Assembly: GCA_945902745.1 (NCBI GenBank)
Contig: CAMDNE010000015.1
Location: 1-64,000, forward strand
Reading direction: 5' to 3'
Source: Chitinophaga pinensis
Lineage (GTDB): Bacteria > Bacteroidota > Bacteroidia > Flavobacteriales_D > Crocinitomicaceae
DNA: 64,000 nucleotides
Below the pieces are notes generated by a model, which did no database searches, was not told where the DNA came from, and saw only the letters and a program-made list of their open reading frames with translations. Made by a program: the position numbers and the translations under genes. Shown piece after piece: positions 52,489 through 59,995 of the stretch (its first letter is position 1; each line of letters opens with the position of its first letter).

Positions 52489-53517
52489 TTATTTTTTTAA
52501 ATTTTCAATTAGTTTGTAAGTCAATTGCATAGCAGATAATGGTGTAATGTTGTTCCCTTTTCCTGTTTCACACAGTTGTATAAATGTTTTAATTTCATCG
52601 TAATACCCAGAAGACACCAATTGGTTGCTTTCCATTACTGGATTAAAACTGTTTCTATTGTATAAAATTTCAATCGTTTCAGTGGTTTTCTTAATTTTTT
52701 CAATCGGAATAGAAAACAGTGTTTTTGATTTTTTCTCAAATGTGAGCGAATCCATATTTGTCATTTTGTAAACACCTGATGAGGTATTTAACGACAGATT
52801 TTCTTCTGCATTTTTCCAATTATAATGCGTCGATAATTCAATACTTCCAACAAAACCAGTGTGTTCCAAATGCAGAAAGTAAGTGTCATCATTCGACTTT
52901 TGAAGAGAAGCAATTTTATATTCTCCAAAAAGATGCCCAATCAAATCCAGTGGGTGAATGAATAAATCCAATACTTTATCTCCTTCTGGGTATGGACCTG
53001 TCGCATAGCGATAAGAATAAGAAAGGATGGAATTACCAGCATTCTTTTTCAATTCTTTCACAATGGGCGCATACCTTTTTTGCATTCCTACTAAACAGAT
53101 ACCATTGCTTTTTTGTTCAGCTTCAATTAGTTCATTAAGTTCAGTAGAAGTAGAACAAGGTGGTTTTTCAATGAACACATTTTTGTTGTGTTTCAGTGCT
53201 TTTAAAACCAAATCAAAATGACTTTTTGGATCAGCGCAAATGAGAATTCCTTTTATTTCAGGATCATTTAACACACTTTCATAATCTGTTGTACCAATAA
53301 CTCCAGGGAAATTATTATCAATCAATGAAGCATTTTTTGAACTGCTCACAACGATGTATTTCAACGGAACTCTCAAGTGATTTAAAACAGGATACAAATT
53401 ATTAATGCTGTGATTTCCAATACCAACAAATGCATATTTGCCTTGATACTTCAAATTCAAATAGCTTTGTTTGCGAAAATTCTTTAACTTTTTAATAATA
53501 CTGTTCATAAATCCCAT
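52489..53517 (-). CDS. Gfo/Idh/MocA-family oxidoreductase
   Basis: The 342-residue protein has an N-terminal Rossmann domain with the dinucleotide loop GIGNHSINN (about residues 31-39) and the conserved EKPPCST (about 116-122), followed by the family's C-terminal beta-sheet domain. Such enzymes oxidise or reduce sugars and related alcohols with NAD(P). The first 25 residues are basic and amphipathic, longer than usual. It is co-directional with the SPASM radical SAM gene and divergent from the B12-radical SAM gene, with 135 bp between. The substrate is unknown. Confidence 0.87.
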   Translation of the reverse strand: MGFMNSIIKKLKNFRKQSYLNLKYQGKYAFVGIGNHSINNLYPVLNHLRVPLKYIVVSSSKNASLIDNNFPGVIGTTDYESVLNDPEIKGILICADPKSHFDLVLKALKHNKNVFIEKPPCSTSTELNELIEAEQKSNGICLVGMQKRYAPIVKELKKNAGNSILSYSYRYATGPYPEGDKVLDLFIHPLDLIGHLFGEYKIASLQKSNDDTYFLHLEHTGFVGSIELSTHYNWKNAEENLSLNTSSGVYKMTNMDSLTFEKKSKTLFSIPIEKIKKTTETIEILYNRNSFNPVMESNQLVSSGYYDEIKTFIQLCETGKGNNITPLSAMQLTYKLIENLKK

Positions 53518-53535
53518 CTGATATTATCGGAAGTT

Positions 53536-53543
53536 CAAATTTA
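53536..53543 (-). promoter_or_regulatory. Candidate -7 element of oxidoreductase/rSAM unit
   Basis: The minus strand reads TAAATTTG, a match to TAnnTTTG, ending 18 nt before the start codon at 53517. A -33 element is not clear. Confidence 0.3.
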
Positions 53544-53627
53544 AGCAATTCTCTGAACTTGCGTGCTTGAAATTAACCTAAAGAACAAAGACTTAGTTCT
53601 GTAGTGCTTTTAAGTTGGAAATAAAGA

Positions 53628-53635
53628 TAATTTTG
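53628..53635 (+). promoter_or_regulatory. Candidate -7 element of the B12-radical SAM gene
   Basis: TAATTTTG matches TAnnTTTG and ends 17 nt before the ATG at 53653. The element lies in the divergent 135-bp region shared with the oxidoreductase promoter. Confidence 0.35.
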
Positions 53636-53652
53636 TAACACTTATTTGAGCC

Positions 53653-55860
53653 ATGAATAATTCGAAAAATCAACTTTTATTAATAACTCCTCCGTTCACA
53701 CAACTGAACACGCCTTACCCTGCAACCGCTTATTTGAAAGGGTTTTTGAATACCAAAAACAGTCAATCTGTTCAAGCAGATTTAGGAATTGAAGTTATTT
53801 TGAAAGTGTTTTCCAAGGAAGGATTGATTAACTTGTTTTCAGAAATAAGTAAAAATACCAAAGAACTTTCAGAAAATGCTGAACGGATATTTGCTTTAAA
53901 AGAAGAATATATTTCCACGATTGACGCTGTAATTTTGTTCTTACAAGGTAAAAATCCAACGTTAGCTCACCTAATTTGCCAAGAAAGTTTTTTACCTGAA
54001 GCAGCACGATTTGACCAACTAGAAGAATTGGATTGGGCATTTGGAATCATGGGGAATCAAGATAAAGCAAAGCATTTAGCAACACTTTATATTGAGGATA
54101 TTTCTGATATTATTGTTGAATGCGTTGACGAACATTTTGGCTTCAGTCGTTATGCAGAACGACTTGGAATGTCTGCTAATAGTTTTGATGAAATCTATGC
54201 GTCACTTCAAAAGGAATTGACTTACATTGATAAAATATTTCTGGAAATTTTAGCAAATAGGATGGAGATCGTTCAACCGCAACTGGTCGCTTTTTCTGTC
54301 CCATTTCCTGGTAATTTATATGCGTCTTTTCGAGCGGCACAGTTTATTAAAAAACACTATCCAGCTGTTAAAATCGCAATGGGAGGAGGATTTCCAAATA
54401 CAGAATTGAGGTCATTAAGTGATGTCCGTGTATTTGAGTTTTTTGATTTCATTACGCTTGATGACGGTGAACGTCCGATTGAAAATTTGATTCAACATCT
54501 AGAGGGAAAAAGATCGATCACTGATTTAAAAAGAACTTTTACTTTATTGGATGGAAAAGTGGCTTATATCAACAATTCTAAAGATCCAGATTACAAACAA
54601 GCGGAAGTTGGAACGCCAGATTACAGTGATTTGAAATTGGACAGTTACATTTCTGTTATTGAAATTGTGAATCCAATGCACCGTATGTGGAGTGATGGGC
54701 GATGGAATAAACTGACAATGGCGCATGGATGTTATTGGGGGAAATGTACATTTTGTGATATTTCTTTGGATTACATCAAGCTTTATGAACCTGTCACCGC
54801 AAGTTTATTGTGTGATAGAATAGAGGAGTTAATTGCTCAAACAGGTCAAAATGGGTTTCATTTTGTTGATGAAGCTGCTCCGCCTGCCTTGATGCGTGCT
54901 TTGGCATTGGAGATTTTAAGAAGAAAACTGACAGTGAGTTGGTGGACAAACATTCGTTTTGAAAAAAGTTTCAGTAAAGATTTGTGTTTATTGCTCAAAG
55001 CTTCTGGTTGTATTGCTGTTTCTGGTGGATTAGAAGTGGCATCTGATCGTTTGTTGGAATTAATAGATAAAGGAGTTTCTGTTGCACAGGTTGCACAAGT
55101 GACAAGGAATTATACAGAAGCTGGAATCATGGTTCATGCCTATTTGATGTATGGTTATCCAACCCAAACGATTCAAGAAACAGTTGATTCTCTTGAAATG
55201 GTGCGACAATTATTTGAAATCGGAATTTTACAATCAGGTTTTTGGCATCAATTTGCTTTGACAGTGCACAGTCCAGTTGGTTTAAATCCATTGAAATATG
55301 GTGTTCTTAAAGAAACAGAAGAAATTGGAACTTTCGCTAATAACGATATTCAATTCAAAGATAAAACGGGTATAGATCACAACTTGTTCAGTTATGGGTT
55401 AAAGAAATCATTGTACAATTTTATGCACGGAATTGGGTTTGATTTACAGTTGCAGGAATGGTTTGATTTTAAAATACCGAGAACAAAAATCCTGCACAAT
55501 TTCATTGAAACAGCTTTAAACGAGGAAGATGCCATTTTCATTAAACCATCTGCTAAAATTGTTTGGATTGGTAATTCTCCGTCAATTCGGTTTTTTACCA
55601 AGACAAAAAAAGGACGTGAATTTGAAATGGCTGAAGTTAAAATTCATACCAAAAAAGAAGCTATTGTTATTGCTGTTTCTAAAAGTGAAGGAGAATGGTT
55701 GATGTCAATTTTTGAATTGATTGCTGTTTCAAATAGGAAAGTCTTGACGTTTCAAGAAGTTCGTGAGCATTATGAAAAATCGAATACCGAAGATTTCGAA
55801 CCGTTCTTTTATGGGAAATCAATGTATACTCTCAGAGATTCAGGATTGTTGATTTTGTGA
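53653..55860 (+). CDS. B12-binding-type radical SAM protein
   Basis: The 735-residue protein has a unique N-terminal helical part (about residues 1-210), a Rossmann-like B12-domain region (about 215-300, KIAMGGGFPNTELRSL), a radical SAM domain (about 340-560) and a long C-terminal part with no recognised domain. The cluster motif is C360-x4-C365-x2-C368, one residue longer than the canonical C-x3-C-x2-C. The cobalamin ligand motif DxHxxG is absent, so B12 may bind without a His ligand or not at all. A methyltransferase or ring-forming role is possible. It is divergent from the oxidoreductase gene. Confidence 0.8.
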   Translation: MNNSKNQLLLITPPFTQLNTPYPATAYLKGFLNTKNSQSVQADLGIEVILKVFSKEGLINLFSEISKNTKELSENAERIFALKEEYISTIDAVILFLQGKNPTLAHLICQESFLPEAARFDQLEELDWAFGIMGNQDKAKHLATLYIEDISDIIVECVDEHFGFSRYAERLGMSANSFDEIYASLQKELTYIDKIFLEILANRMEIVQPQLVAFSVPFPGNLYASFRAAQFIKKHYPAVKIAMGGGFPNTELRSLSDVRVFEFFDFITLDDGERPIENLIQHLEGKRSITDLKRTFTLLDGKVAYINNSKDPDYKQAEVGTPDYSDLKLDSYISVIEIVNPMHRMWSDGRWNKLTMAHGCYWGKCTFCDISLDYIKLYEPVTASLLCDRIEELIAQTGQNGFHFVDEAAPPALMRALALEILRRKLTVSWWTNIRFEKSFSKDLCLLLKASGCIAVSGGLEVASDRLLELIDKGVSVAQVAQVTRNYTEAGIMVHAYLMYGYPTQTIQETVDSLEMVRQLFEIGILQSGFWHQFALTVHSPVGLNPLKYGVLKETEEIGTFANNDIQFKDKTGIDHNLFSYGLKKSLYNFMHGIGFDLQLQEWFDFKIPRTKILHNFIETALNEEDAIFIKPSAKIVWIGNSPSIRFFTKTKKGREFEMAEVKIHTKKEAIVIAVSKSEGEWLMSIFELIAVSNRKVLTFQEVREHYEKSNTEDFEPFFYGKSMYTLRDSGLLIL

Positions 55861-55893
55861 ATCCAATAAAATAATCTTATTCCCAAGAACTCA

Positions 55894-56093
55894 AACTTTC
55901 ATCAGCATTAGCGTTTTACTTCGCGCAGTTGCGGCTCGCGGAGGAGTTTACGACGTAGCATTAGAGCATACGCACGAAGCGAAAAGTAAAACCGCGTTCC
56001 GAAGGAAATGCCTAATGAAAGTTTAAAAGCAGTTTTTAGCTTCGCTGCTTCTTCGAGGTGCATACTTTTTTCTGCTTGAAAAAAAGTATGAGA
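55894..56093 (-). repeat. 200-nt structured repeat, right copy (inverted)
   Basis: This is the inverted counterpart of 50893-51092, 196 of 200 positions identical. Its terminator-like hairpin lies at 56061-56090. It again lies between convergent gene ends, those of the B12-radical SAM gene and the DEAD-box helicase gene. A 67-codon open frame runs through both copies on the same repeat strand, but it has no ribosome-site or family support and is treated as incidental. Confidence 0.85.
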
Positions 56094-56138
56094 GAAAATA
56101 ATTTGGTTCAATTAATCTCAATTTTTTAAATAATGAAA

Positions 56139-57275
56139 CTATTTTAGAGGTAGCGTCTCACTATCAATCATTGTCACCCATTTCCCCATTTTTTTCTGAA
56201 TGATTTTAAAATGGTGTAATTCTTCCGGACTTACAAATGAAATCGCTTCTCCTGGATTTTCTGCTCGACCAGTTCTACCAATTCTATGAATGTAATCTTT
56301 TGGGGAGCGAGGAAGCTCGTAATTGATTACGCAGGGCAAGAAAGTGATATCAATTCCACGAGAAATCAAATCTGTAGCCACCAAAACCCGCAATTTTCCT
56401 TCTTTAAAATTCTCCAACGCTTTTGTTCTTGCTTGCTGACTTTTCTTACTGTGAATTGCCATGGCATTGATTCCATTTTTCTGCAATTTATCCGTTATTT
56501 TGTCACAATTGAATGTCGATGATGCAAAAACCAATACTTGTCTGAGATTGTTGGTTTTGATTAAATACCTTAAAAGTGGTCCTTTTTTCTCTTCTGAAAC
56601 AAAGTATCCAAGTTGTGAAATCAAATCAATGTTGTTTTCCTCTTCTTCTATTTTAATCACTAAAGGATCATTCAATAAAATGCGATTAATCGTATCAACA
56701 TCGTCACTTAAAGTAGCGGAGAAAAGTAGATTTTGACGTTTTTTTGGAAGCAAAGAAAAGATGCGATTCATTTCATCCTTGAATCCAAGGTTCAGCATTT
56801 TATCTGCTTCGTCCAAAACAAGCGTATCGATTGCAGAAAGAGAAACGGCATTTGAATCAATTAATTCTAATAAACGTCCAGGCGTTGCAACTAATATGTT
56901 GACACCCATCATCGCTTTCATTTGGGGATTGATTGCAACTCCACCATAAACCGCCATTGTTTTCAAAGGGGTTGTCAATGCAGAATTGAACAATTGAAAA
57001 ACTTCACGCACTTGAACAGCCAATTCTCTCGTTGGAACAACAACCAAAACGTTGATATGTCTGTTTTTTGAAAGTGTATTACCTTCCAGATTCATTAATA
57101 TTGGCAACACATAACTAGCCGTTTTACCAGAACCAGTTTTTGCTATTCCAAGAACATCCTTTTTCTTTAAGATCGCTGGGATTGCTTCTTTTTGAATTGG
57201 AGTTGGTTCTGTGAAATCTTGACGACCTAAAGCCTCAATTAATGATGAAGAGATTCCTAAAGATGAAAAAGGCAT
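56139..57275 (-). CDS. DEAD-box RNA helicase (RhlE-like)
   Basis: The 378-residue protein has all DEAD-box motifs: Q motif (FTEPTPIQKEAIP), I (AKTGSGKT, about residues 43-50), Ia (PTRELAVQV), II (DEAD), III (SAT), and VI (HRIGRTGRA). It has only a short tail after motif VI, so no added RNA-binding domain. It unwinds RNA, probably in ribosome assembly or RNA decay at low temperature. It ends 45 bp beyond the right 200-nt repeat. Confidence 0.95.
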   Translation of the reverse strand: MPFSSLGISSSLIEALGRQDFTEPTPIQKEAIPAILKKKDVLGIAKTGSGKTASYVLPILMNLEGNTLSKNRHINVLVVVPTRELAVQVREVFQLFNSALTTPLKTMAVYGGVAINPQMKAMMGVNILVATPGRLLELIDSNAVSLSAIDTLVLDEADKMLNLGFKDEMNRIFSLLPKKRQNLLFSATLSDDVDTINRILLNDPLVIKIEEEENNIDLISQLGYFVSEEKKGPLLRYLIKTNNLRQVLVFASSTFNCDKITDKLQKNGINAMAIHSKKSQQARTKALENFKEGKLRVLVATDLISRGIDITFLPCVINYELPRSPKDYIHRIGRTGRAENPGEAISFVSPEELHHFKIIQKKMGKWVTMIDSETLPLK

Positions 57276-57314
57276 TTGATTGTTTTAATTAATTGGGTGC
57301 AAGATAAGCCTTAT

Positions 57315-58184
57315 TTAGTTATTCGGTTCAATATGAATCAAGACATGACCTAATTCTGGGATTTCTTCGCGCAACGTATCTTTCAATTTGTGCGCTAAAT
57401 CATGACCTTCTTTCACTGAAATTGTACCATCAACTGCAGCGTGCAAATCTACGTGATATTTCATTCCTGCCTTGCGAATAAAACATTTTTCAGTGTCTTC
57501 TATTCCTTCGACCGAATGCGAAACTTGACGAATGGTTGCAATCAAATCGTCATAAACGTGCTCGTCCATTATTTCAGCAAGTGCTGGACGGAAAATCAAA
57601 TAACTGTTGTATAGAATAAATCCTGCAGCAAAAAGTGCCGCCCAATCATCGGCTGTTTCATACCCTTTTCCAAAAAATATAGCGATTGAGATTCCAGTAA
57701 ATGCTGCAATGGACGTAATAGCATCACTTCTATGGTGCCAAGCATCTGCTTTTAAAGACGAACTGTTTGTTTCCCTACTTTTCTTGATAACAATGCGATA
57801 AGAGGCTTCTTTCCAAAGAATTATAGCTCCTAAAACAATTAATGTCCATGCTCTTGGTAAATCATGTGGAGTTTGGATGTTGATAATGCTCTCGTAGCCA
57901 ATAATAGTTGCGGAAGTAATGAGGAATCCAACAACCAAAAAAGTAATCAATGGTTCGGCGCGACCGTGACCATACGGATGATTTTCATCGGCTGGTCGAC
58001 TCGAATATTTTAAACCAAACAATACCAAAAACGAAGAGAAAATATCAGTAGTGGATTCAATAGCATCTGCAATCAACGCATAAGAATTCCCGAAATAACC
58101 AGCAACACCTTTGATTAAAGCCAGACTTACATTTCCTACAATGCTGAAATAAGTTGTTTTGATAGCTGTTTCTTCGTGGGTCAT
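57315..58184 (-). CDS. Cation diffusion facilitator (CDF) transporter
   Basis: The protein has 289 residues from the ATG at 58184 (MTHEETAIKT). An earlier in-frame ATG at 58250 would add 22 residues encoded by a dispersed CTTCGACAAGC-type repeat and is rejected. Six membrane helices precede a C-terminal cytoplasmic ferredoxin-like domain (about 205-289). Metal sites are visible as ADAIESTTD in helix 2 and the WHHRSDAIT motif in helix 5. It exports divalent metals such as zinc, iron or cobalt by proton antiport; the metal is not predictable. Confidence 0.9.
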   Translation of the reverse strand: MTHEETAIKTTYFSIVGNVSLALIKGVAGYFGNSYALIADAIESTTDIFSSFLVLFGLKYSSRPADENHPYGHGRAEPLITFLVVGFLITSATIIGYESIINIQTPHDLPRAWTLIVLGAIILWKEASYRIVIKKSRETNSSSLKADAWHHRSDAITSIAAFTGISIAIFFGKGYETADDWAALFAAGFILYNSYLIFRPALAEIMDEHVYDDLIATIRQVSHSVEGIEDTEKCFIRKAGMKYHVDLHAAVDGTISVKEGHDLAHKLKDTLREEIPELGHVLIHIEPNN

Positions 58185-58199
58185 TTTTCTTTTTTTGTT

Positions 58200-58219
58200 C
58201 CTAAGCTTGTCGAAGGGCC
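58200..58219. repeat. Dispersed CTTCGACAAGC-type repeat
   Basis: The reverse complement of this 20-nt segment begins GGCCCTTCGACAAGC, a phrase common as a short intergenic repeat in many bacterial genomes. Here it sits just upstream of the CDF start codon, in the region an over-long gene call would translate. Confidence 0.5.
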
Positions 58220-58319
58220 TTTTACCTTTTTTAAAGAAAGTAAAGGTCATAATAATTCTTCTTATAAACCTAATATTCTTCTTAAAAACGTTTTATGTTT
58301 TTCGAACTGTTTTTTTTGA

Positions 58320-58327
58320 TAGCTTTG
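58320..58327 (+). promoter_or_regulatory. Candidate -7 element of the SPFH gene
   Basis: TAGCTTTG matches TAnnTTTG and ends 20 nt before the ATG at 58348. A fitting -33 element is not visible. Confidence 0.4.
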
Positions 58328-58347
58328 AATAACTTAAAATTTAACTC

Positions 58348-59259
58348 ATGAATTTATTGATTCCAGCAGGTGTAATCGTATTGATTTTAATCGCCTCATT
58401 TATTTCTGTTCAACAAGGAACAATTGCTGTTGTTACGATGTTTGGTAAATATCGAAGAATTTTAACACCAGGATTGAATTTTAGAATTCCTGTATTGGAG
58501 AAAATATTTAGTAGAGTTTCAATTCAAAATAGAGCGATTGAAATGGAATTTCAAGCAATTACTCAGGATCAAGCGAATGTTTATTGCAAAGCAATGTTGG
58601 TTTATGCTGTTTTGAATGCTGATGAAGCAACTGTGAAAAATGTTGCCTTTAAATTCATGGATCAACGTAGTTTTTCTCAAGCATTGATTCGTACAATTGA
58701 AGGTTCTGTCAGAGGGTTTGTTGCTACAAAAAAGCAAGCAGAAATATTATTATTAAGAAGAGAAATCGTTGACGATGTAAAAAACAGCATGGATGTTACT
58801 CTTGAAACATGGGGATTCCATTTAATAGATTTACAATTAAACGATATTACTTTTGATACAGAAATTACTGCTTCAATGGCGAAAGTTGTTGCTTCAAATA
58901 ACTTGAAAGCAGCAGCAGAAAATGAAGGTCAAGCATTGTTAATTACCAAAACAAAAGCAGCTGAAGCTGAAGGAAACGCAATTAAAATTGCGGCTCACGC
59001 AGAAAAAGAAGCAGCGCAATTGAAGGGACAAGGTATCGCATTGTTCCGCGAAGAAGTAGCACGTGGTATGAGTGAAGCAGCAGAGAAAATGCGCGAAGCT
59101 AAATTGGACACTTCATTAATTCTATTCTCGATGTGGACAGAAGCAGTAAAAGAATTTGCAGAAAAAGGAAAAGGAAACGTTATTTTCTTAGACGGTTCTG
59201 TCGATGGAATGCAAAAGACTATGCACCAGATGATGGCGAATGATATACTGAAAAAATAA
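58348..59259 (+). CDS. SPFH/band 7 domain membrane protein
   Basis: The 303-residue protein has one N-terminal membrane helix (about residues 3-20), an SPFH/band 7 domain (about 20-175) with GKYRRILTPGLNFRIP, and a long Ala/Glu/Lys-rich coiled coil (about 185-265). Such proteins form membrane rings or scaffolds (HflC-, stomatin- or slipin-like). The usual NfeD partner gene is absent here, so the subgroup is uncertain. It is alone on its strand. Confidence 0.9.
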   Translation: MNLLIPAGVIVLILIASFISVQQGTIAVVTMFGKYRRILTPGLNFRIPVLEKIFSRVSIQNRAIEMEFQAITQDQANVYCKAMLVYAVLNADEATVKNVAFKFMDQRSFSQALIRTIEGSVRGFVATKKQAEILLLRREIVDDVKNSMDVTLETWGFHLIDLQLNDITFDTEITASMAKVVASNNLKAAAENEGQALLITKTKAAEAEGNAIKIAAHAEKEAAQLKGQGIALFREEVARGMSEAAEKMREAKLDTSLILFSMWTEAVKEFAEKGKGNVIFLDGSVDGMQKTMHQMMANDILKK

Positions 59260-59607
59260 ACGTTTGTAAGTTGAAATAAATTTCTGTGATTTTTTTCAAT
59301 CCTGCCATAAAAAAAATACAATTTCAGTAAACAAAAAAAATCCTTTTTTTGAAATTTGAATGTAACAATTCGATTTCATTACTTAATAAGTTTTGAGTAT
59401 TTCCCCTAATGCAATAATAAACAACCGAAATATTCAACTAATAGAAAAAAGGCAGGTCAGGTGATTTTTTTCTGTCATCTTGTTAAAATAAAATTATTCC
59501 ATCTTAATTCTCATCTATTTCAAGTTTATAGGCAACCCATTTAATAAATTTACGTTAGATTTATGTAAAAATTAAATTAAGCATTACGCACAACAACTTA
59601 ACTTCAT
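59260..59607. other. Gene-free AT-rich spacer
   Basis: No open frame of interest, tRNA or strong hairpin was found in this 348-nt region. It has several A and T runs, and a TACGTTAG sequence near 59553 that only approximates the -7 consensus and may serve the small secreted protein gene. Nothing else can be supported. Confidence 0.5.
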
Positions 59608-59961
59608 ATGAAAAATATACTTCTTTTTTTAATTCTGTTGACTTCTTCACAAATATCAATTTTCGCTCAAACTAATTCTGAACCTGCTGAAATAGGCAAT
59701 GCTTTTATTACTAATAATTTTTGTGTTACTTTAAATACGAGTGATGAATTAAAGAAAACATACAAGATCAATATAAGTGCTTTAAATTTTCAGTCAGAAG
59801 TTGAAGCAAAAAAAGCATTCGGTAAAATATCTAACAATTATCTTACTTATGTGGTTGATTTTGAGCAACAAGTTGTGTTTTTAAAAGTACATAGCGAACG
59901 AATTGAAACTGCTCAAACTGTAGTTTGGTGGAATGAATATTTAGATAAGAAATGCCATTAA
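59608..59961 (+). CDS. Small secreted protein of unknown function
   Basis: The 117-residue protein has a clear signal peptide (to about residue 20, IFAQ) and a mature part of about 97 residues. Its beta-alpha-beta pattern (INISALNFQSEVEAKKAFGKI and YLTYVVDFEQQVVFLKVH) resembles ferredoxin-like small domains such as heavy-metal-associated folds. The metal-binding CxxC is missing; two Cys remain at about 36 and 116. Function unknown. It lies 34 bp before the 1176-residue T9SS protein gene on the same strand. Confidence 0.7.
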   Translation: MKNILLFLILLTSSQISIFAQTNSEPAEIGNAFITNNFCVTLNTSDELKKTYKINISALNFQSEVEAKKAFGKISNNYLTYVVDFEQQVVFLKVHSERIETAQTVVWWNEYLDKKCH

Positions 59962-59995
59962 ACGAAAATCCAACAACATTCTAATAAAAGAAATC

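Noticed and set aside
55908-56111. 67-codon open frame inside the right 200-nt repeat (and its counterpart in the left copy)
   Set aside because: It follows from the structured repeat, has no family similarity or conserved start, and the reading frame is not supported beyond the repeat.
58184-58250. 22-residue N-terminal extension of the CDF transporter
   Set aside because: It is encoded by a dispersed intergenic repeat and lies outside the conserved domain. The ATG at 58184 gives the normal N-terminus.
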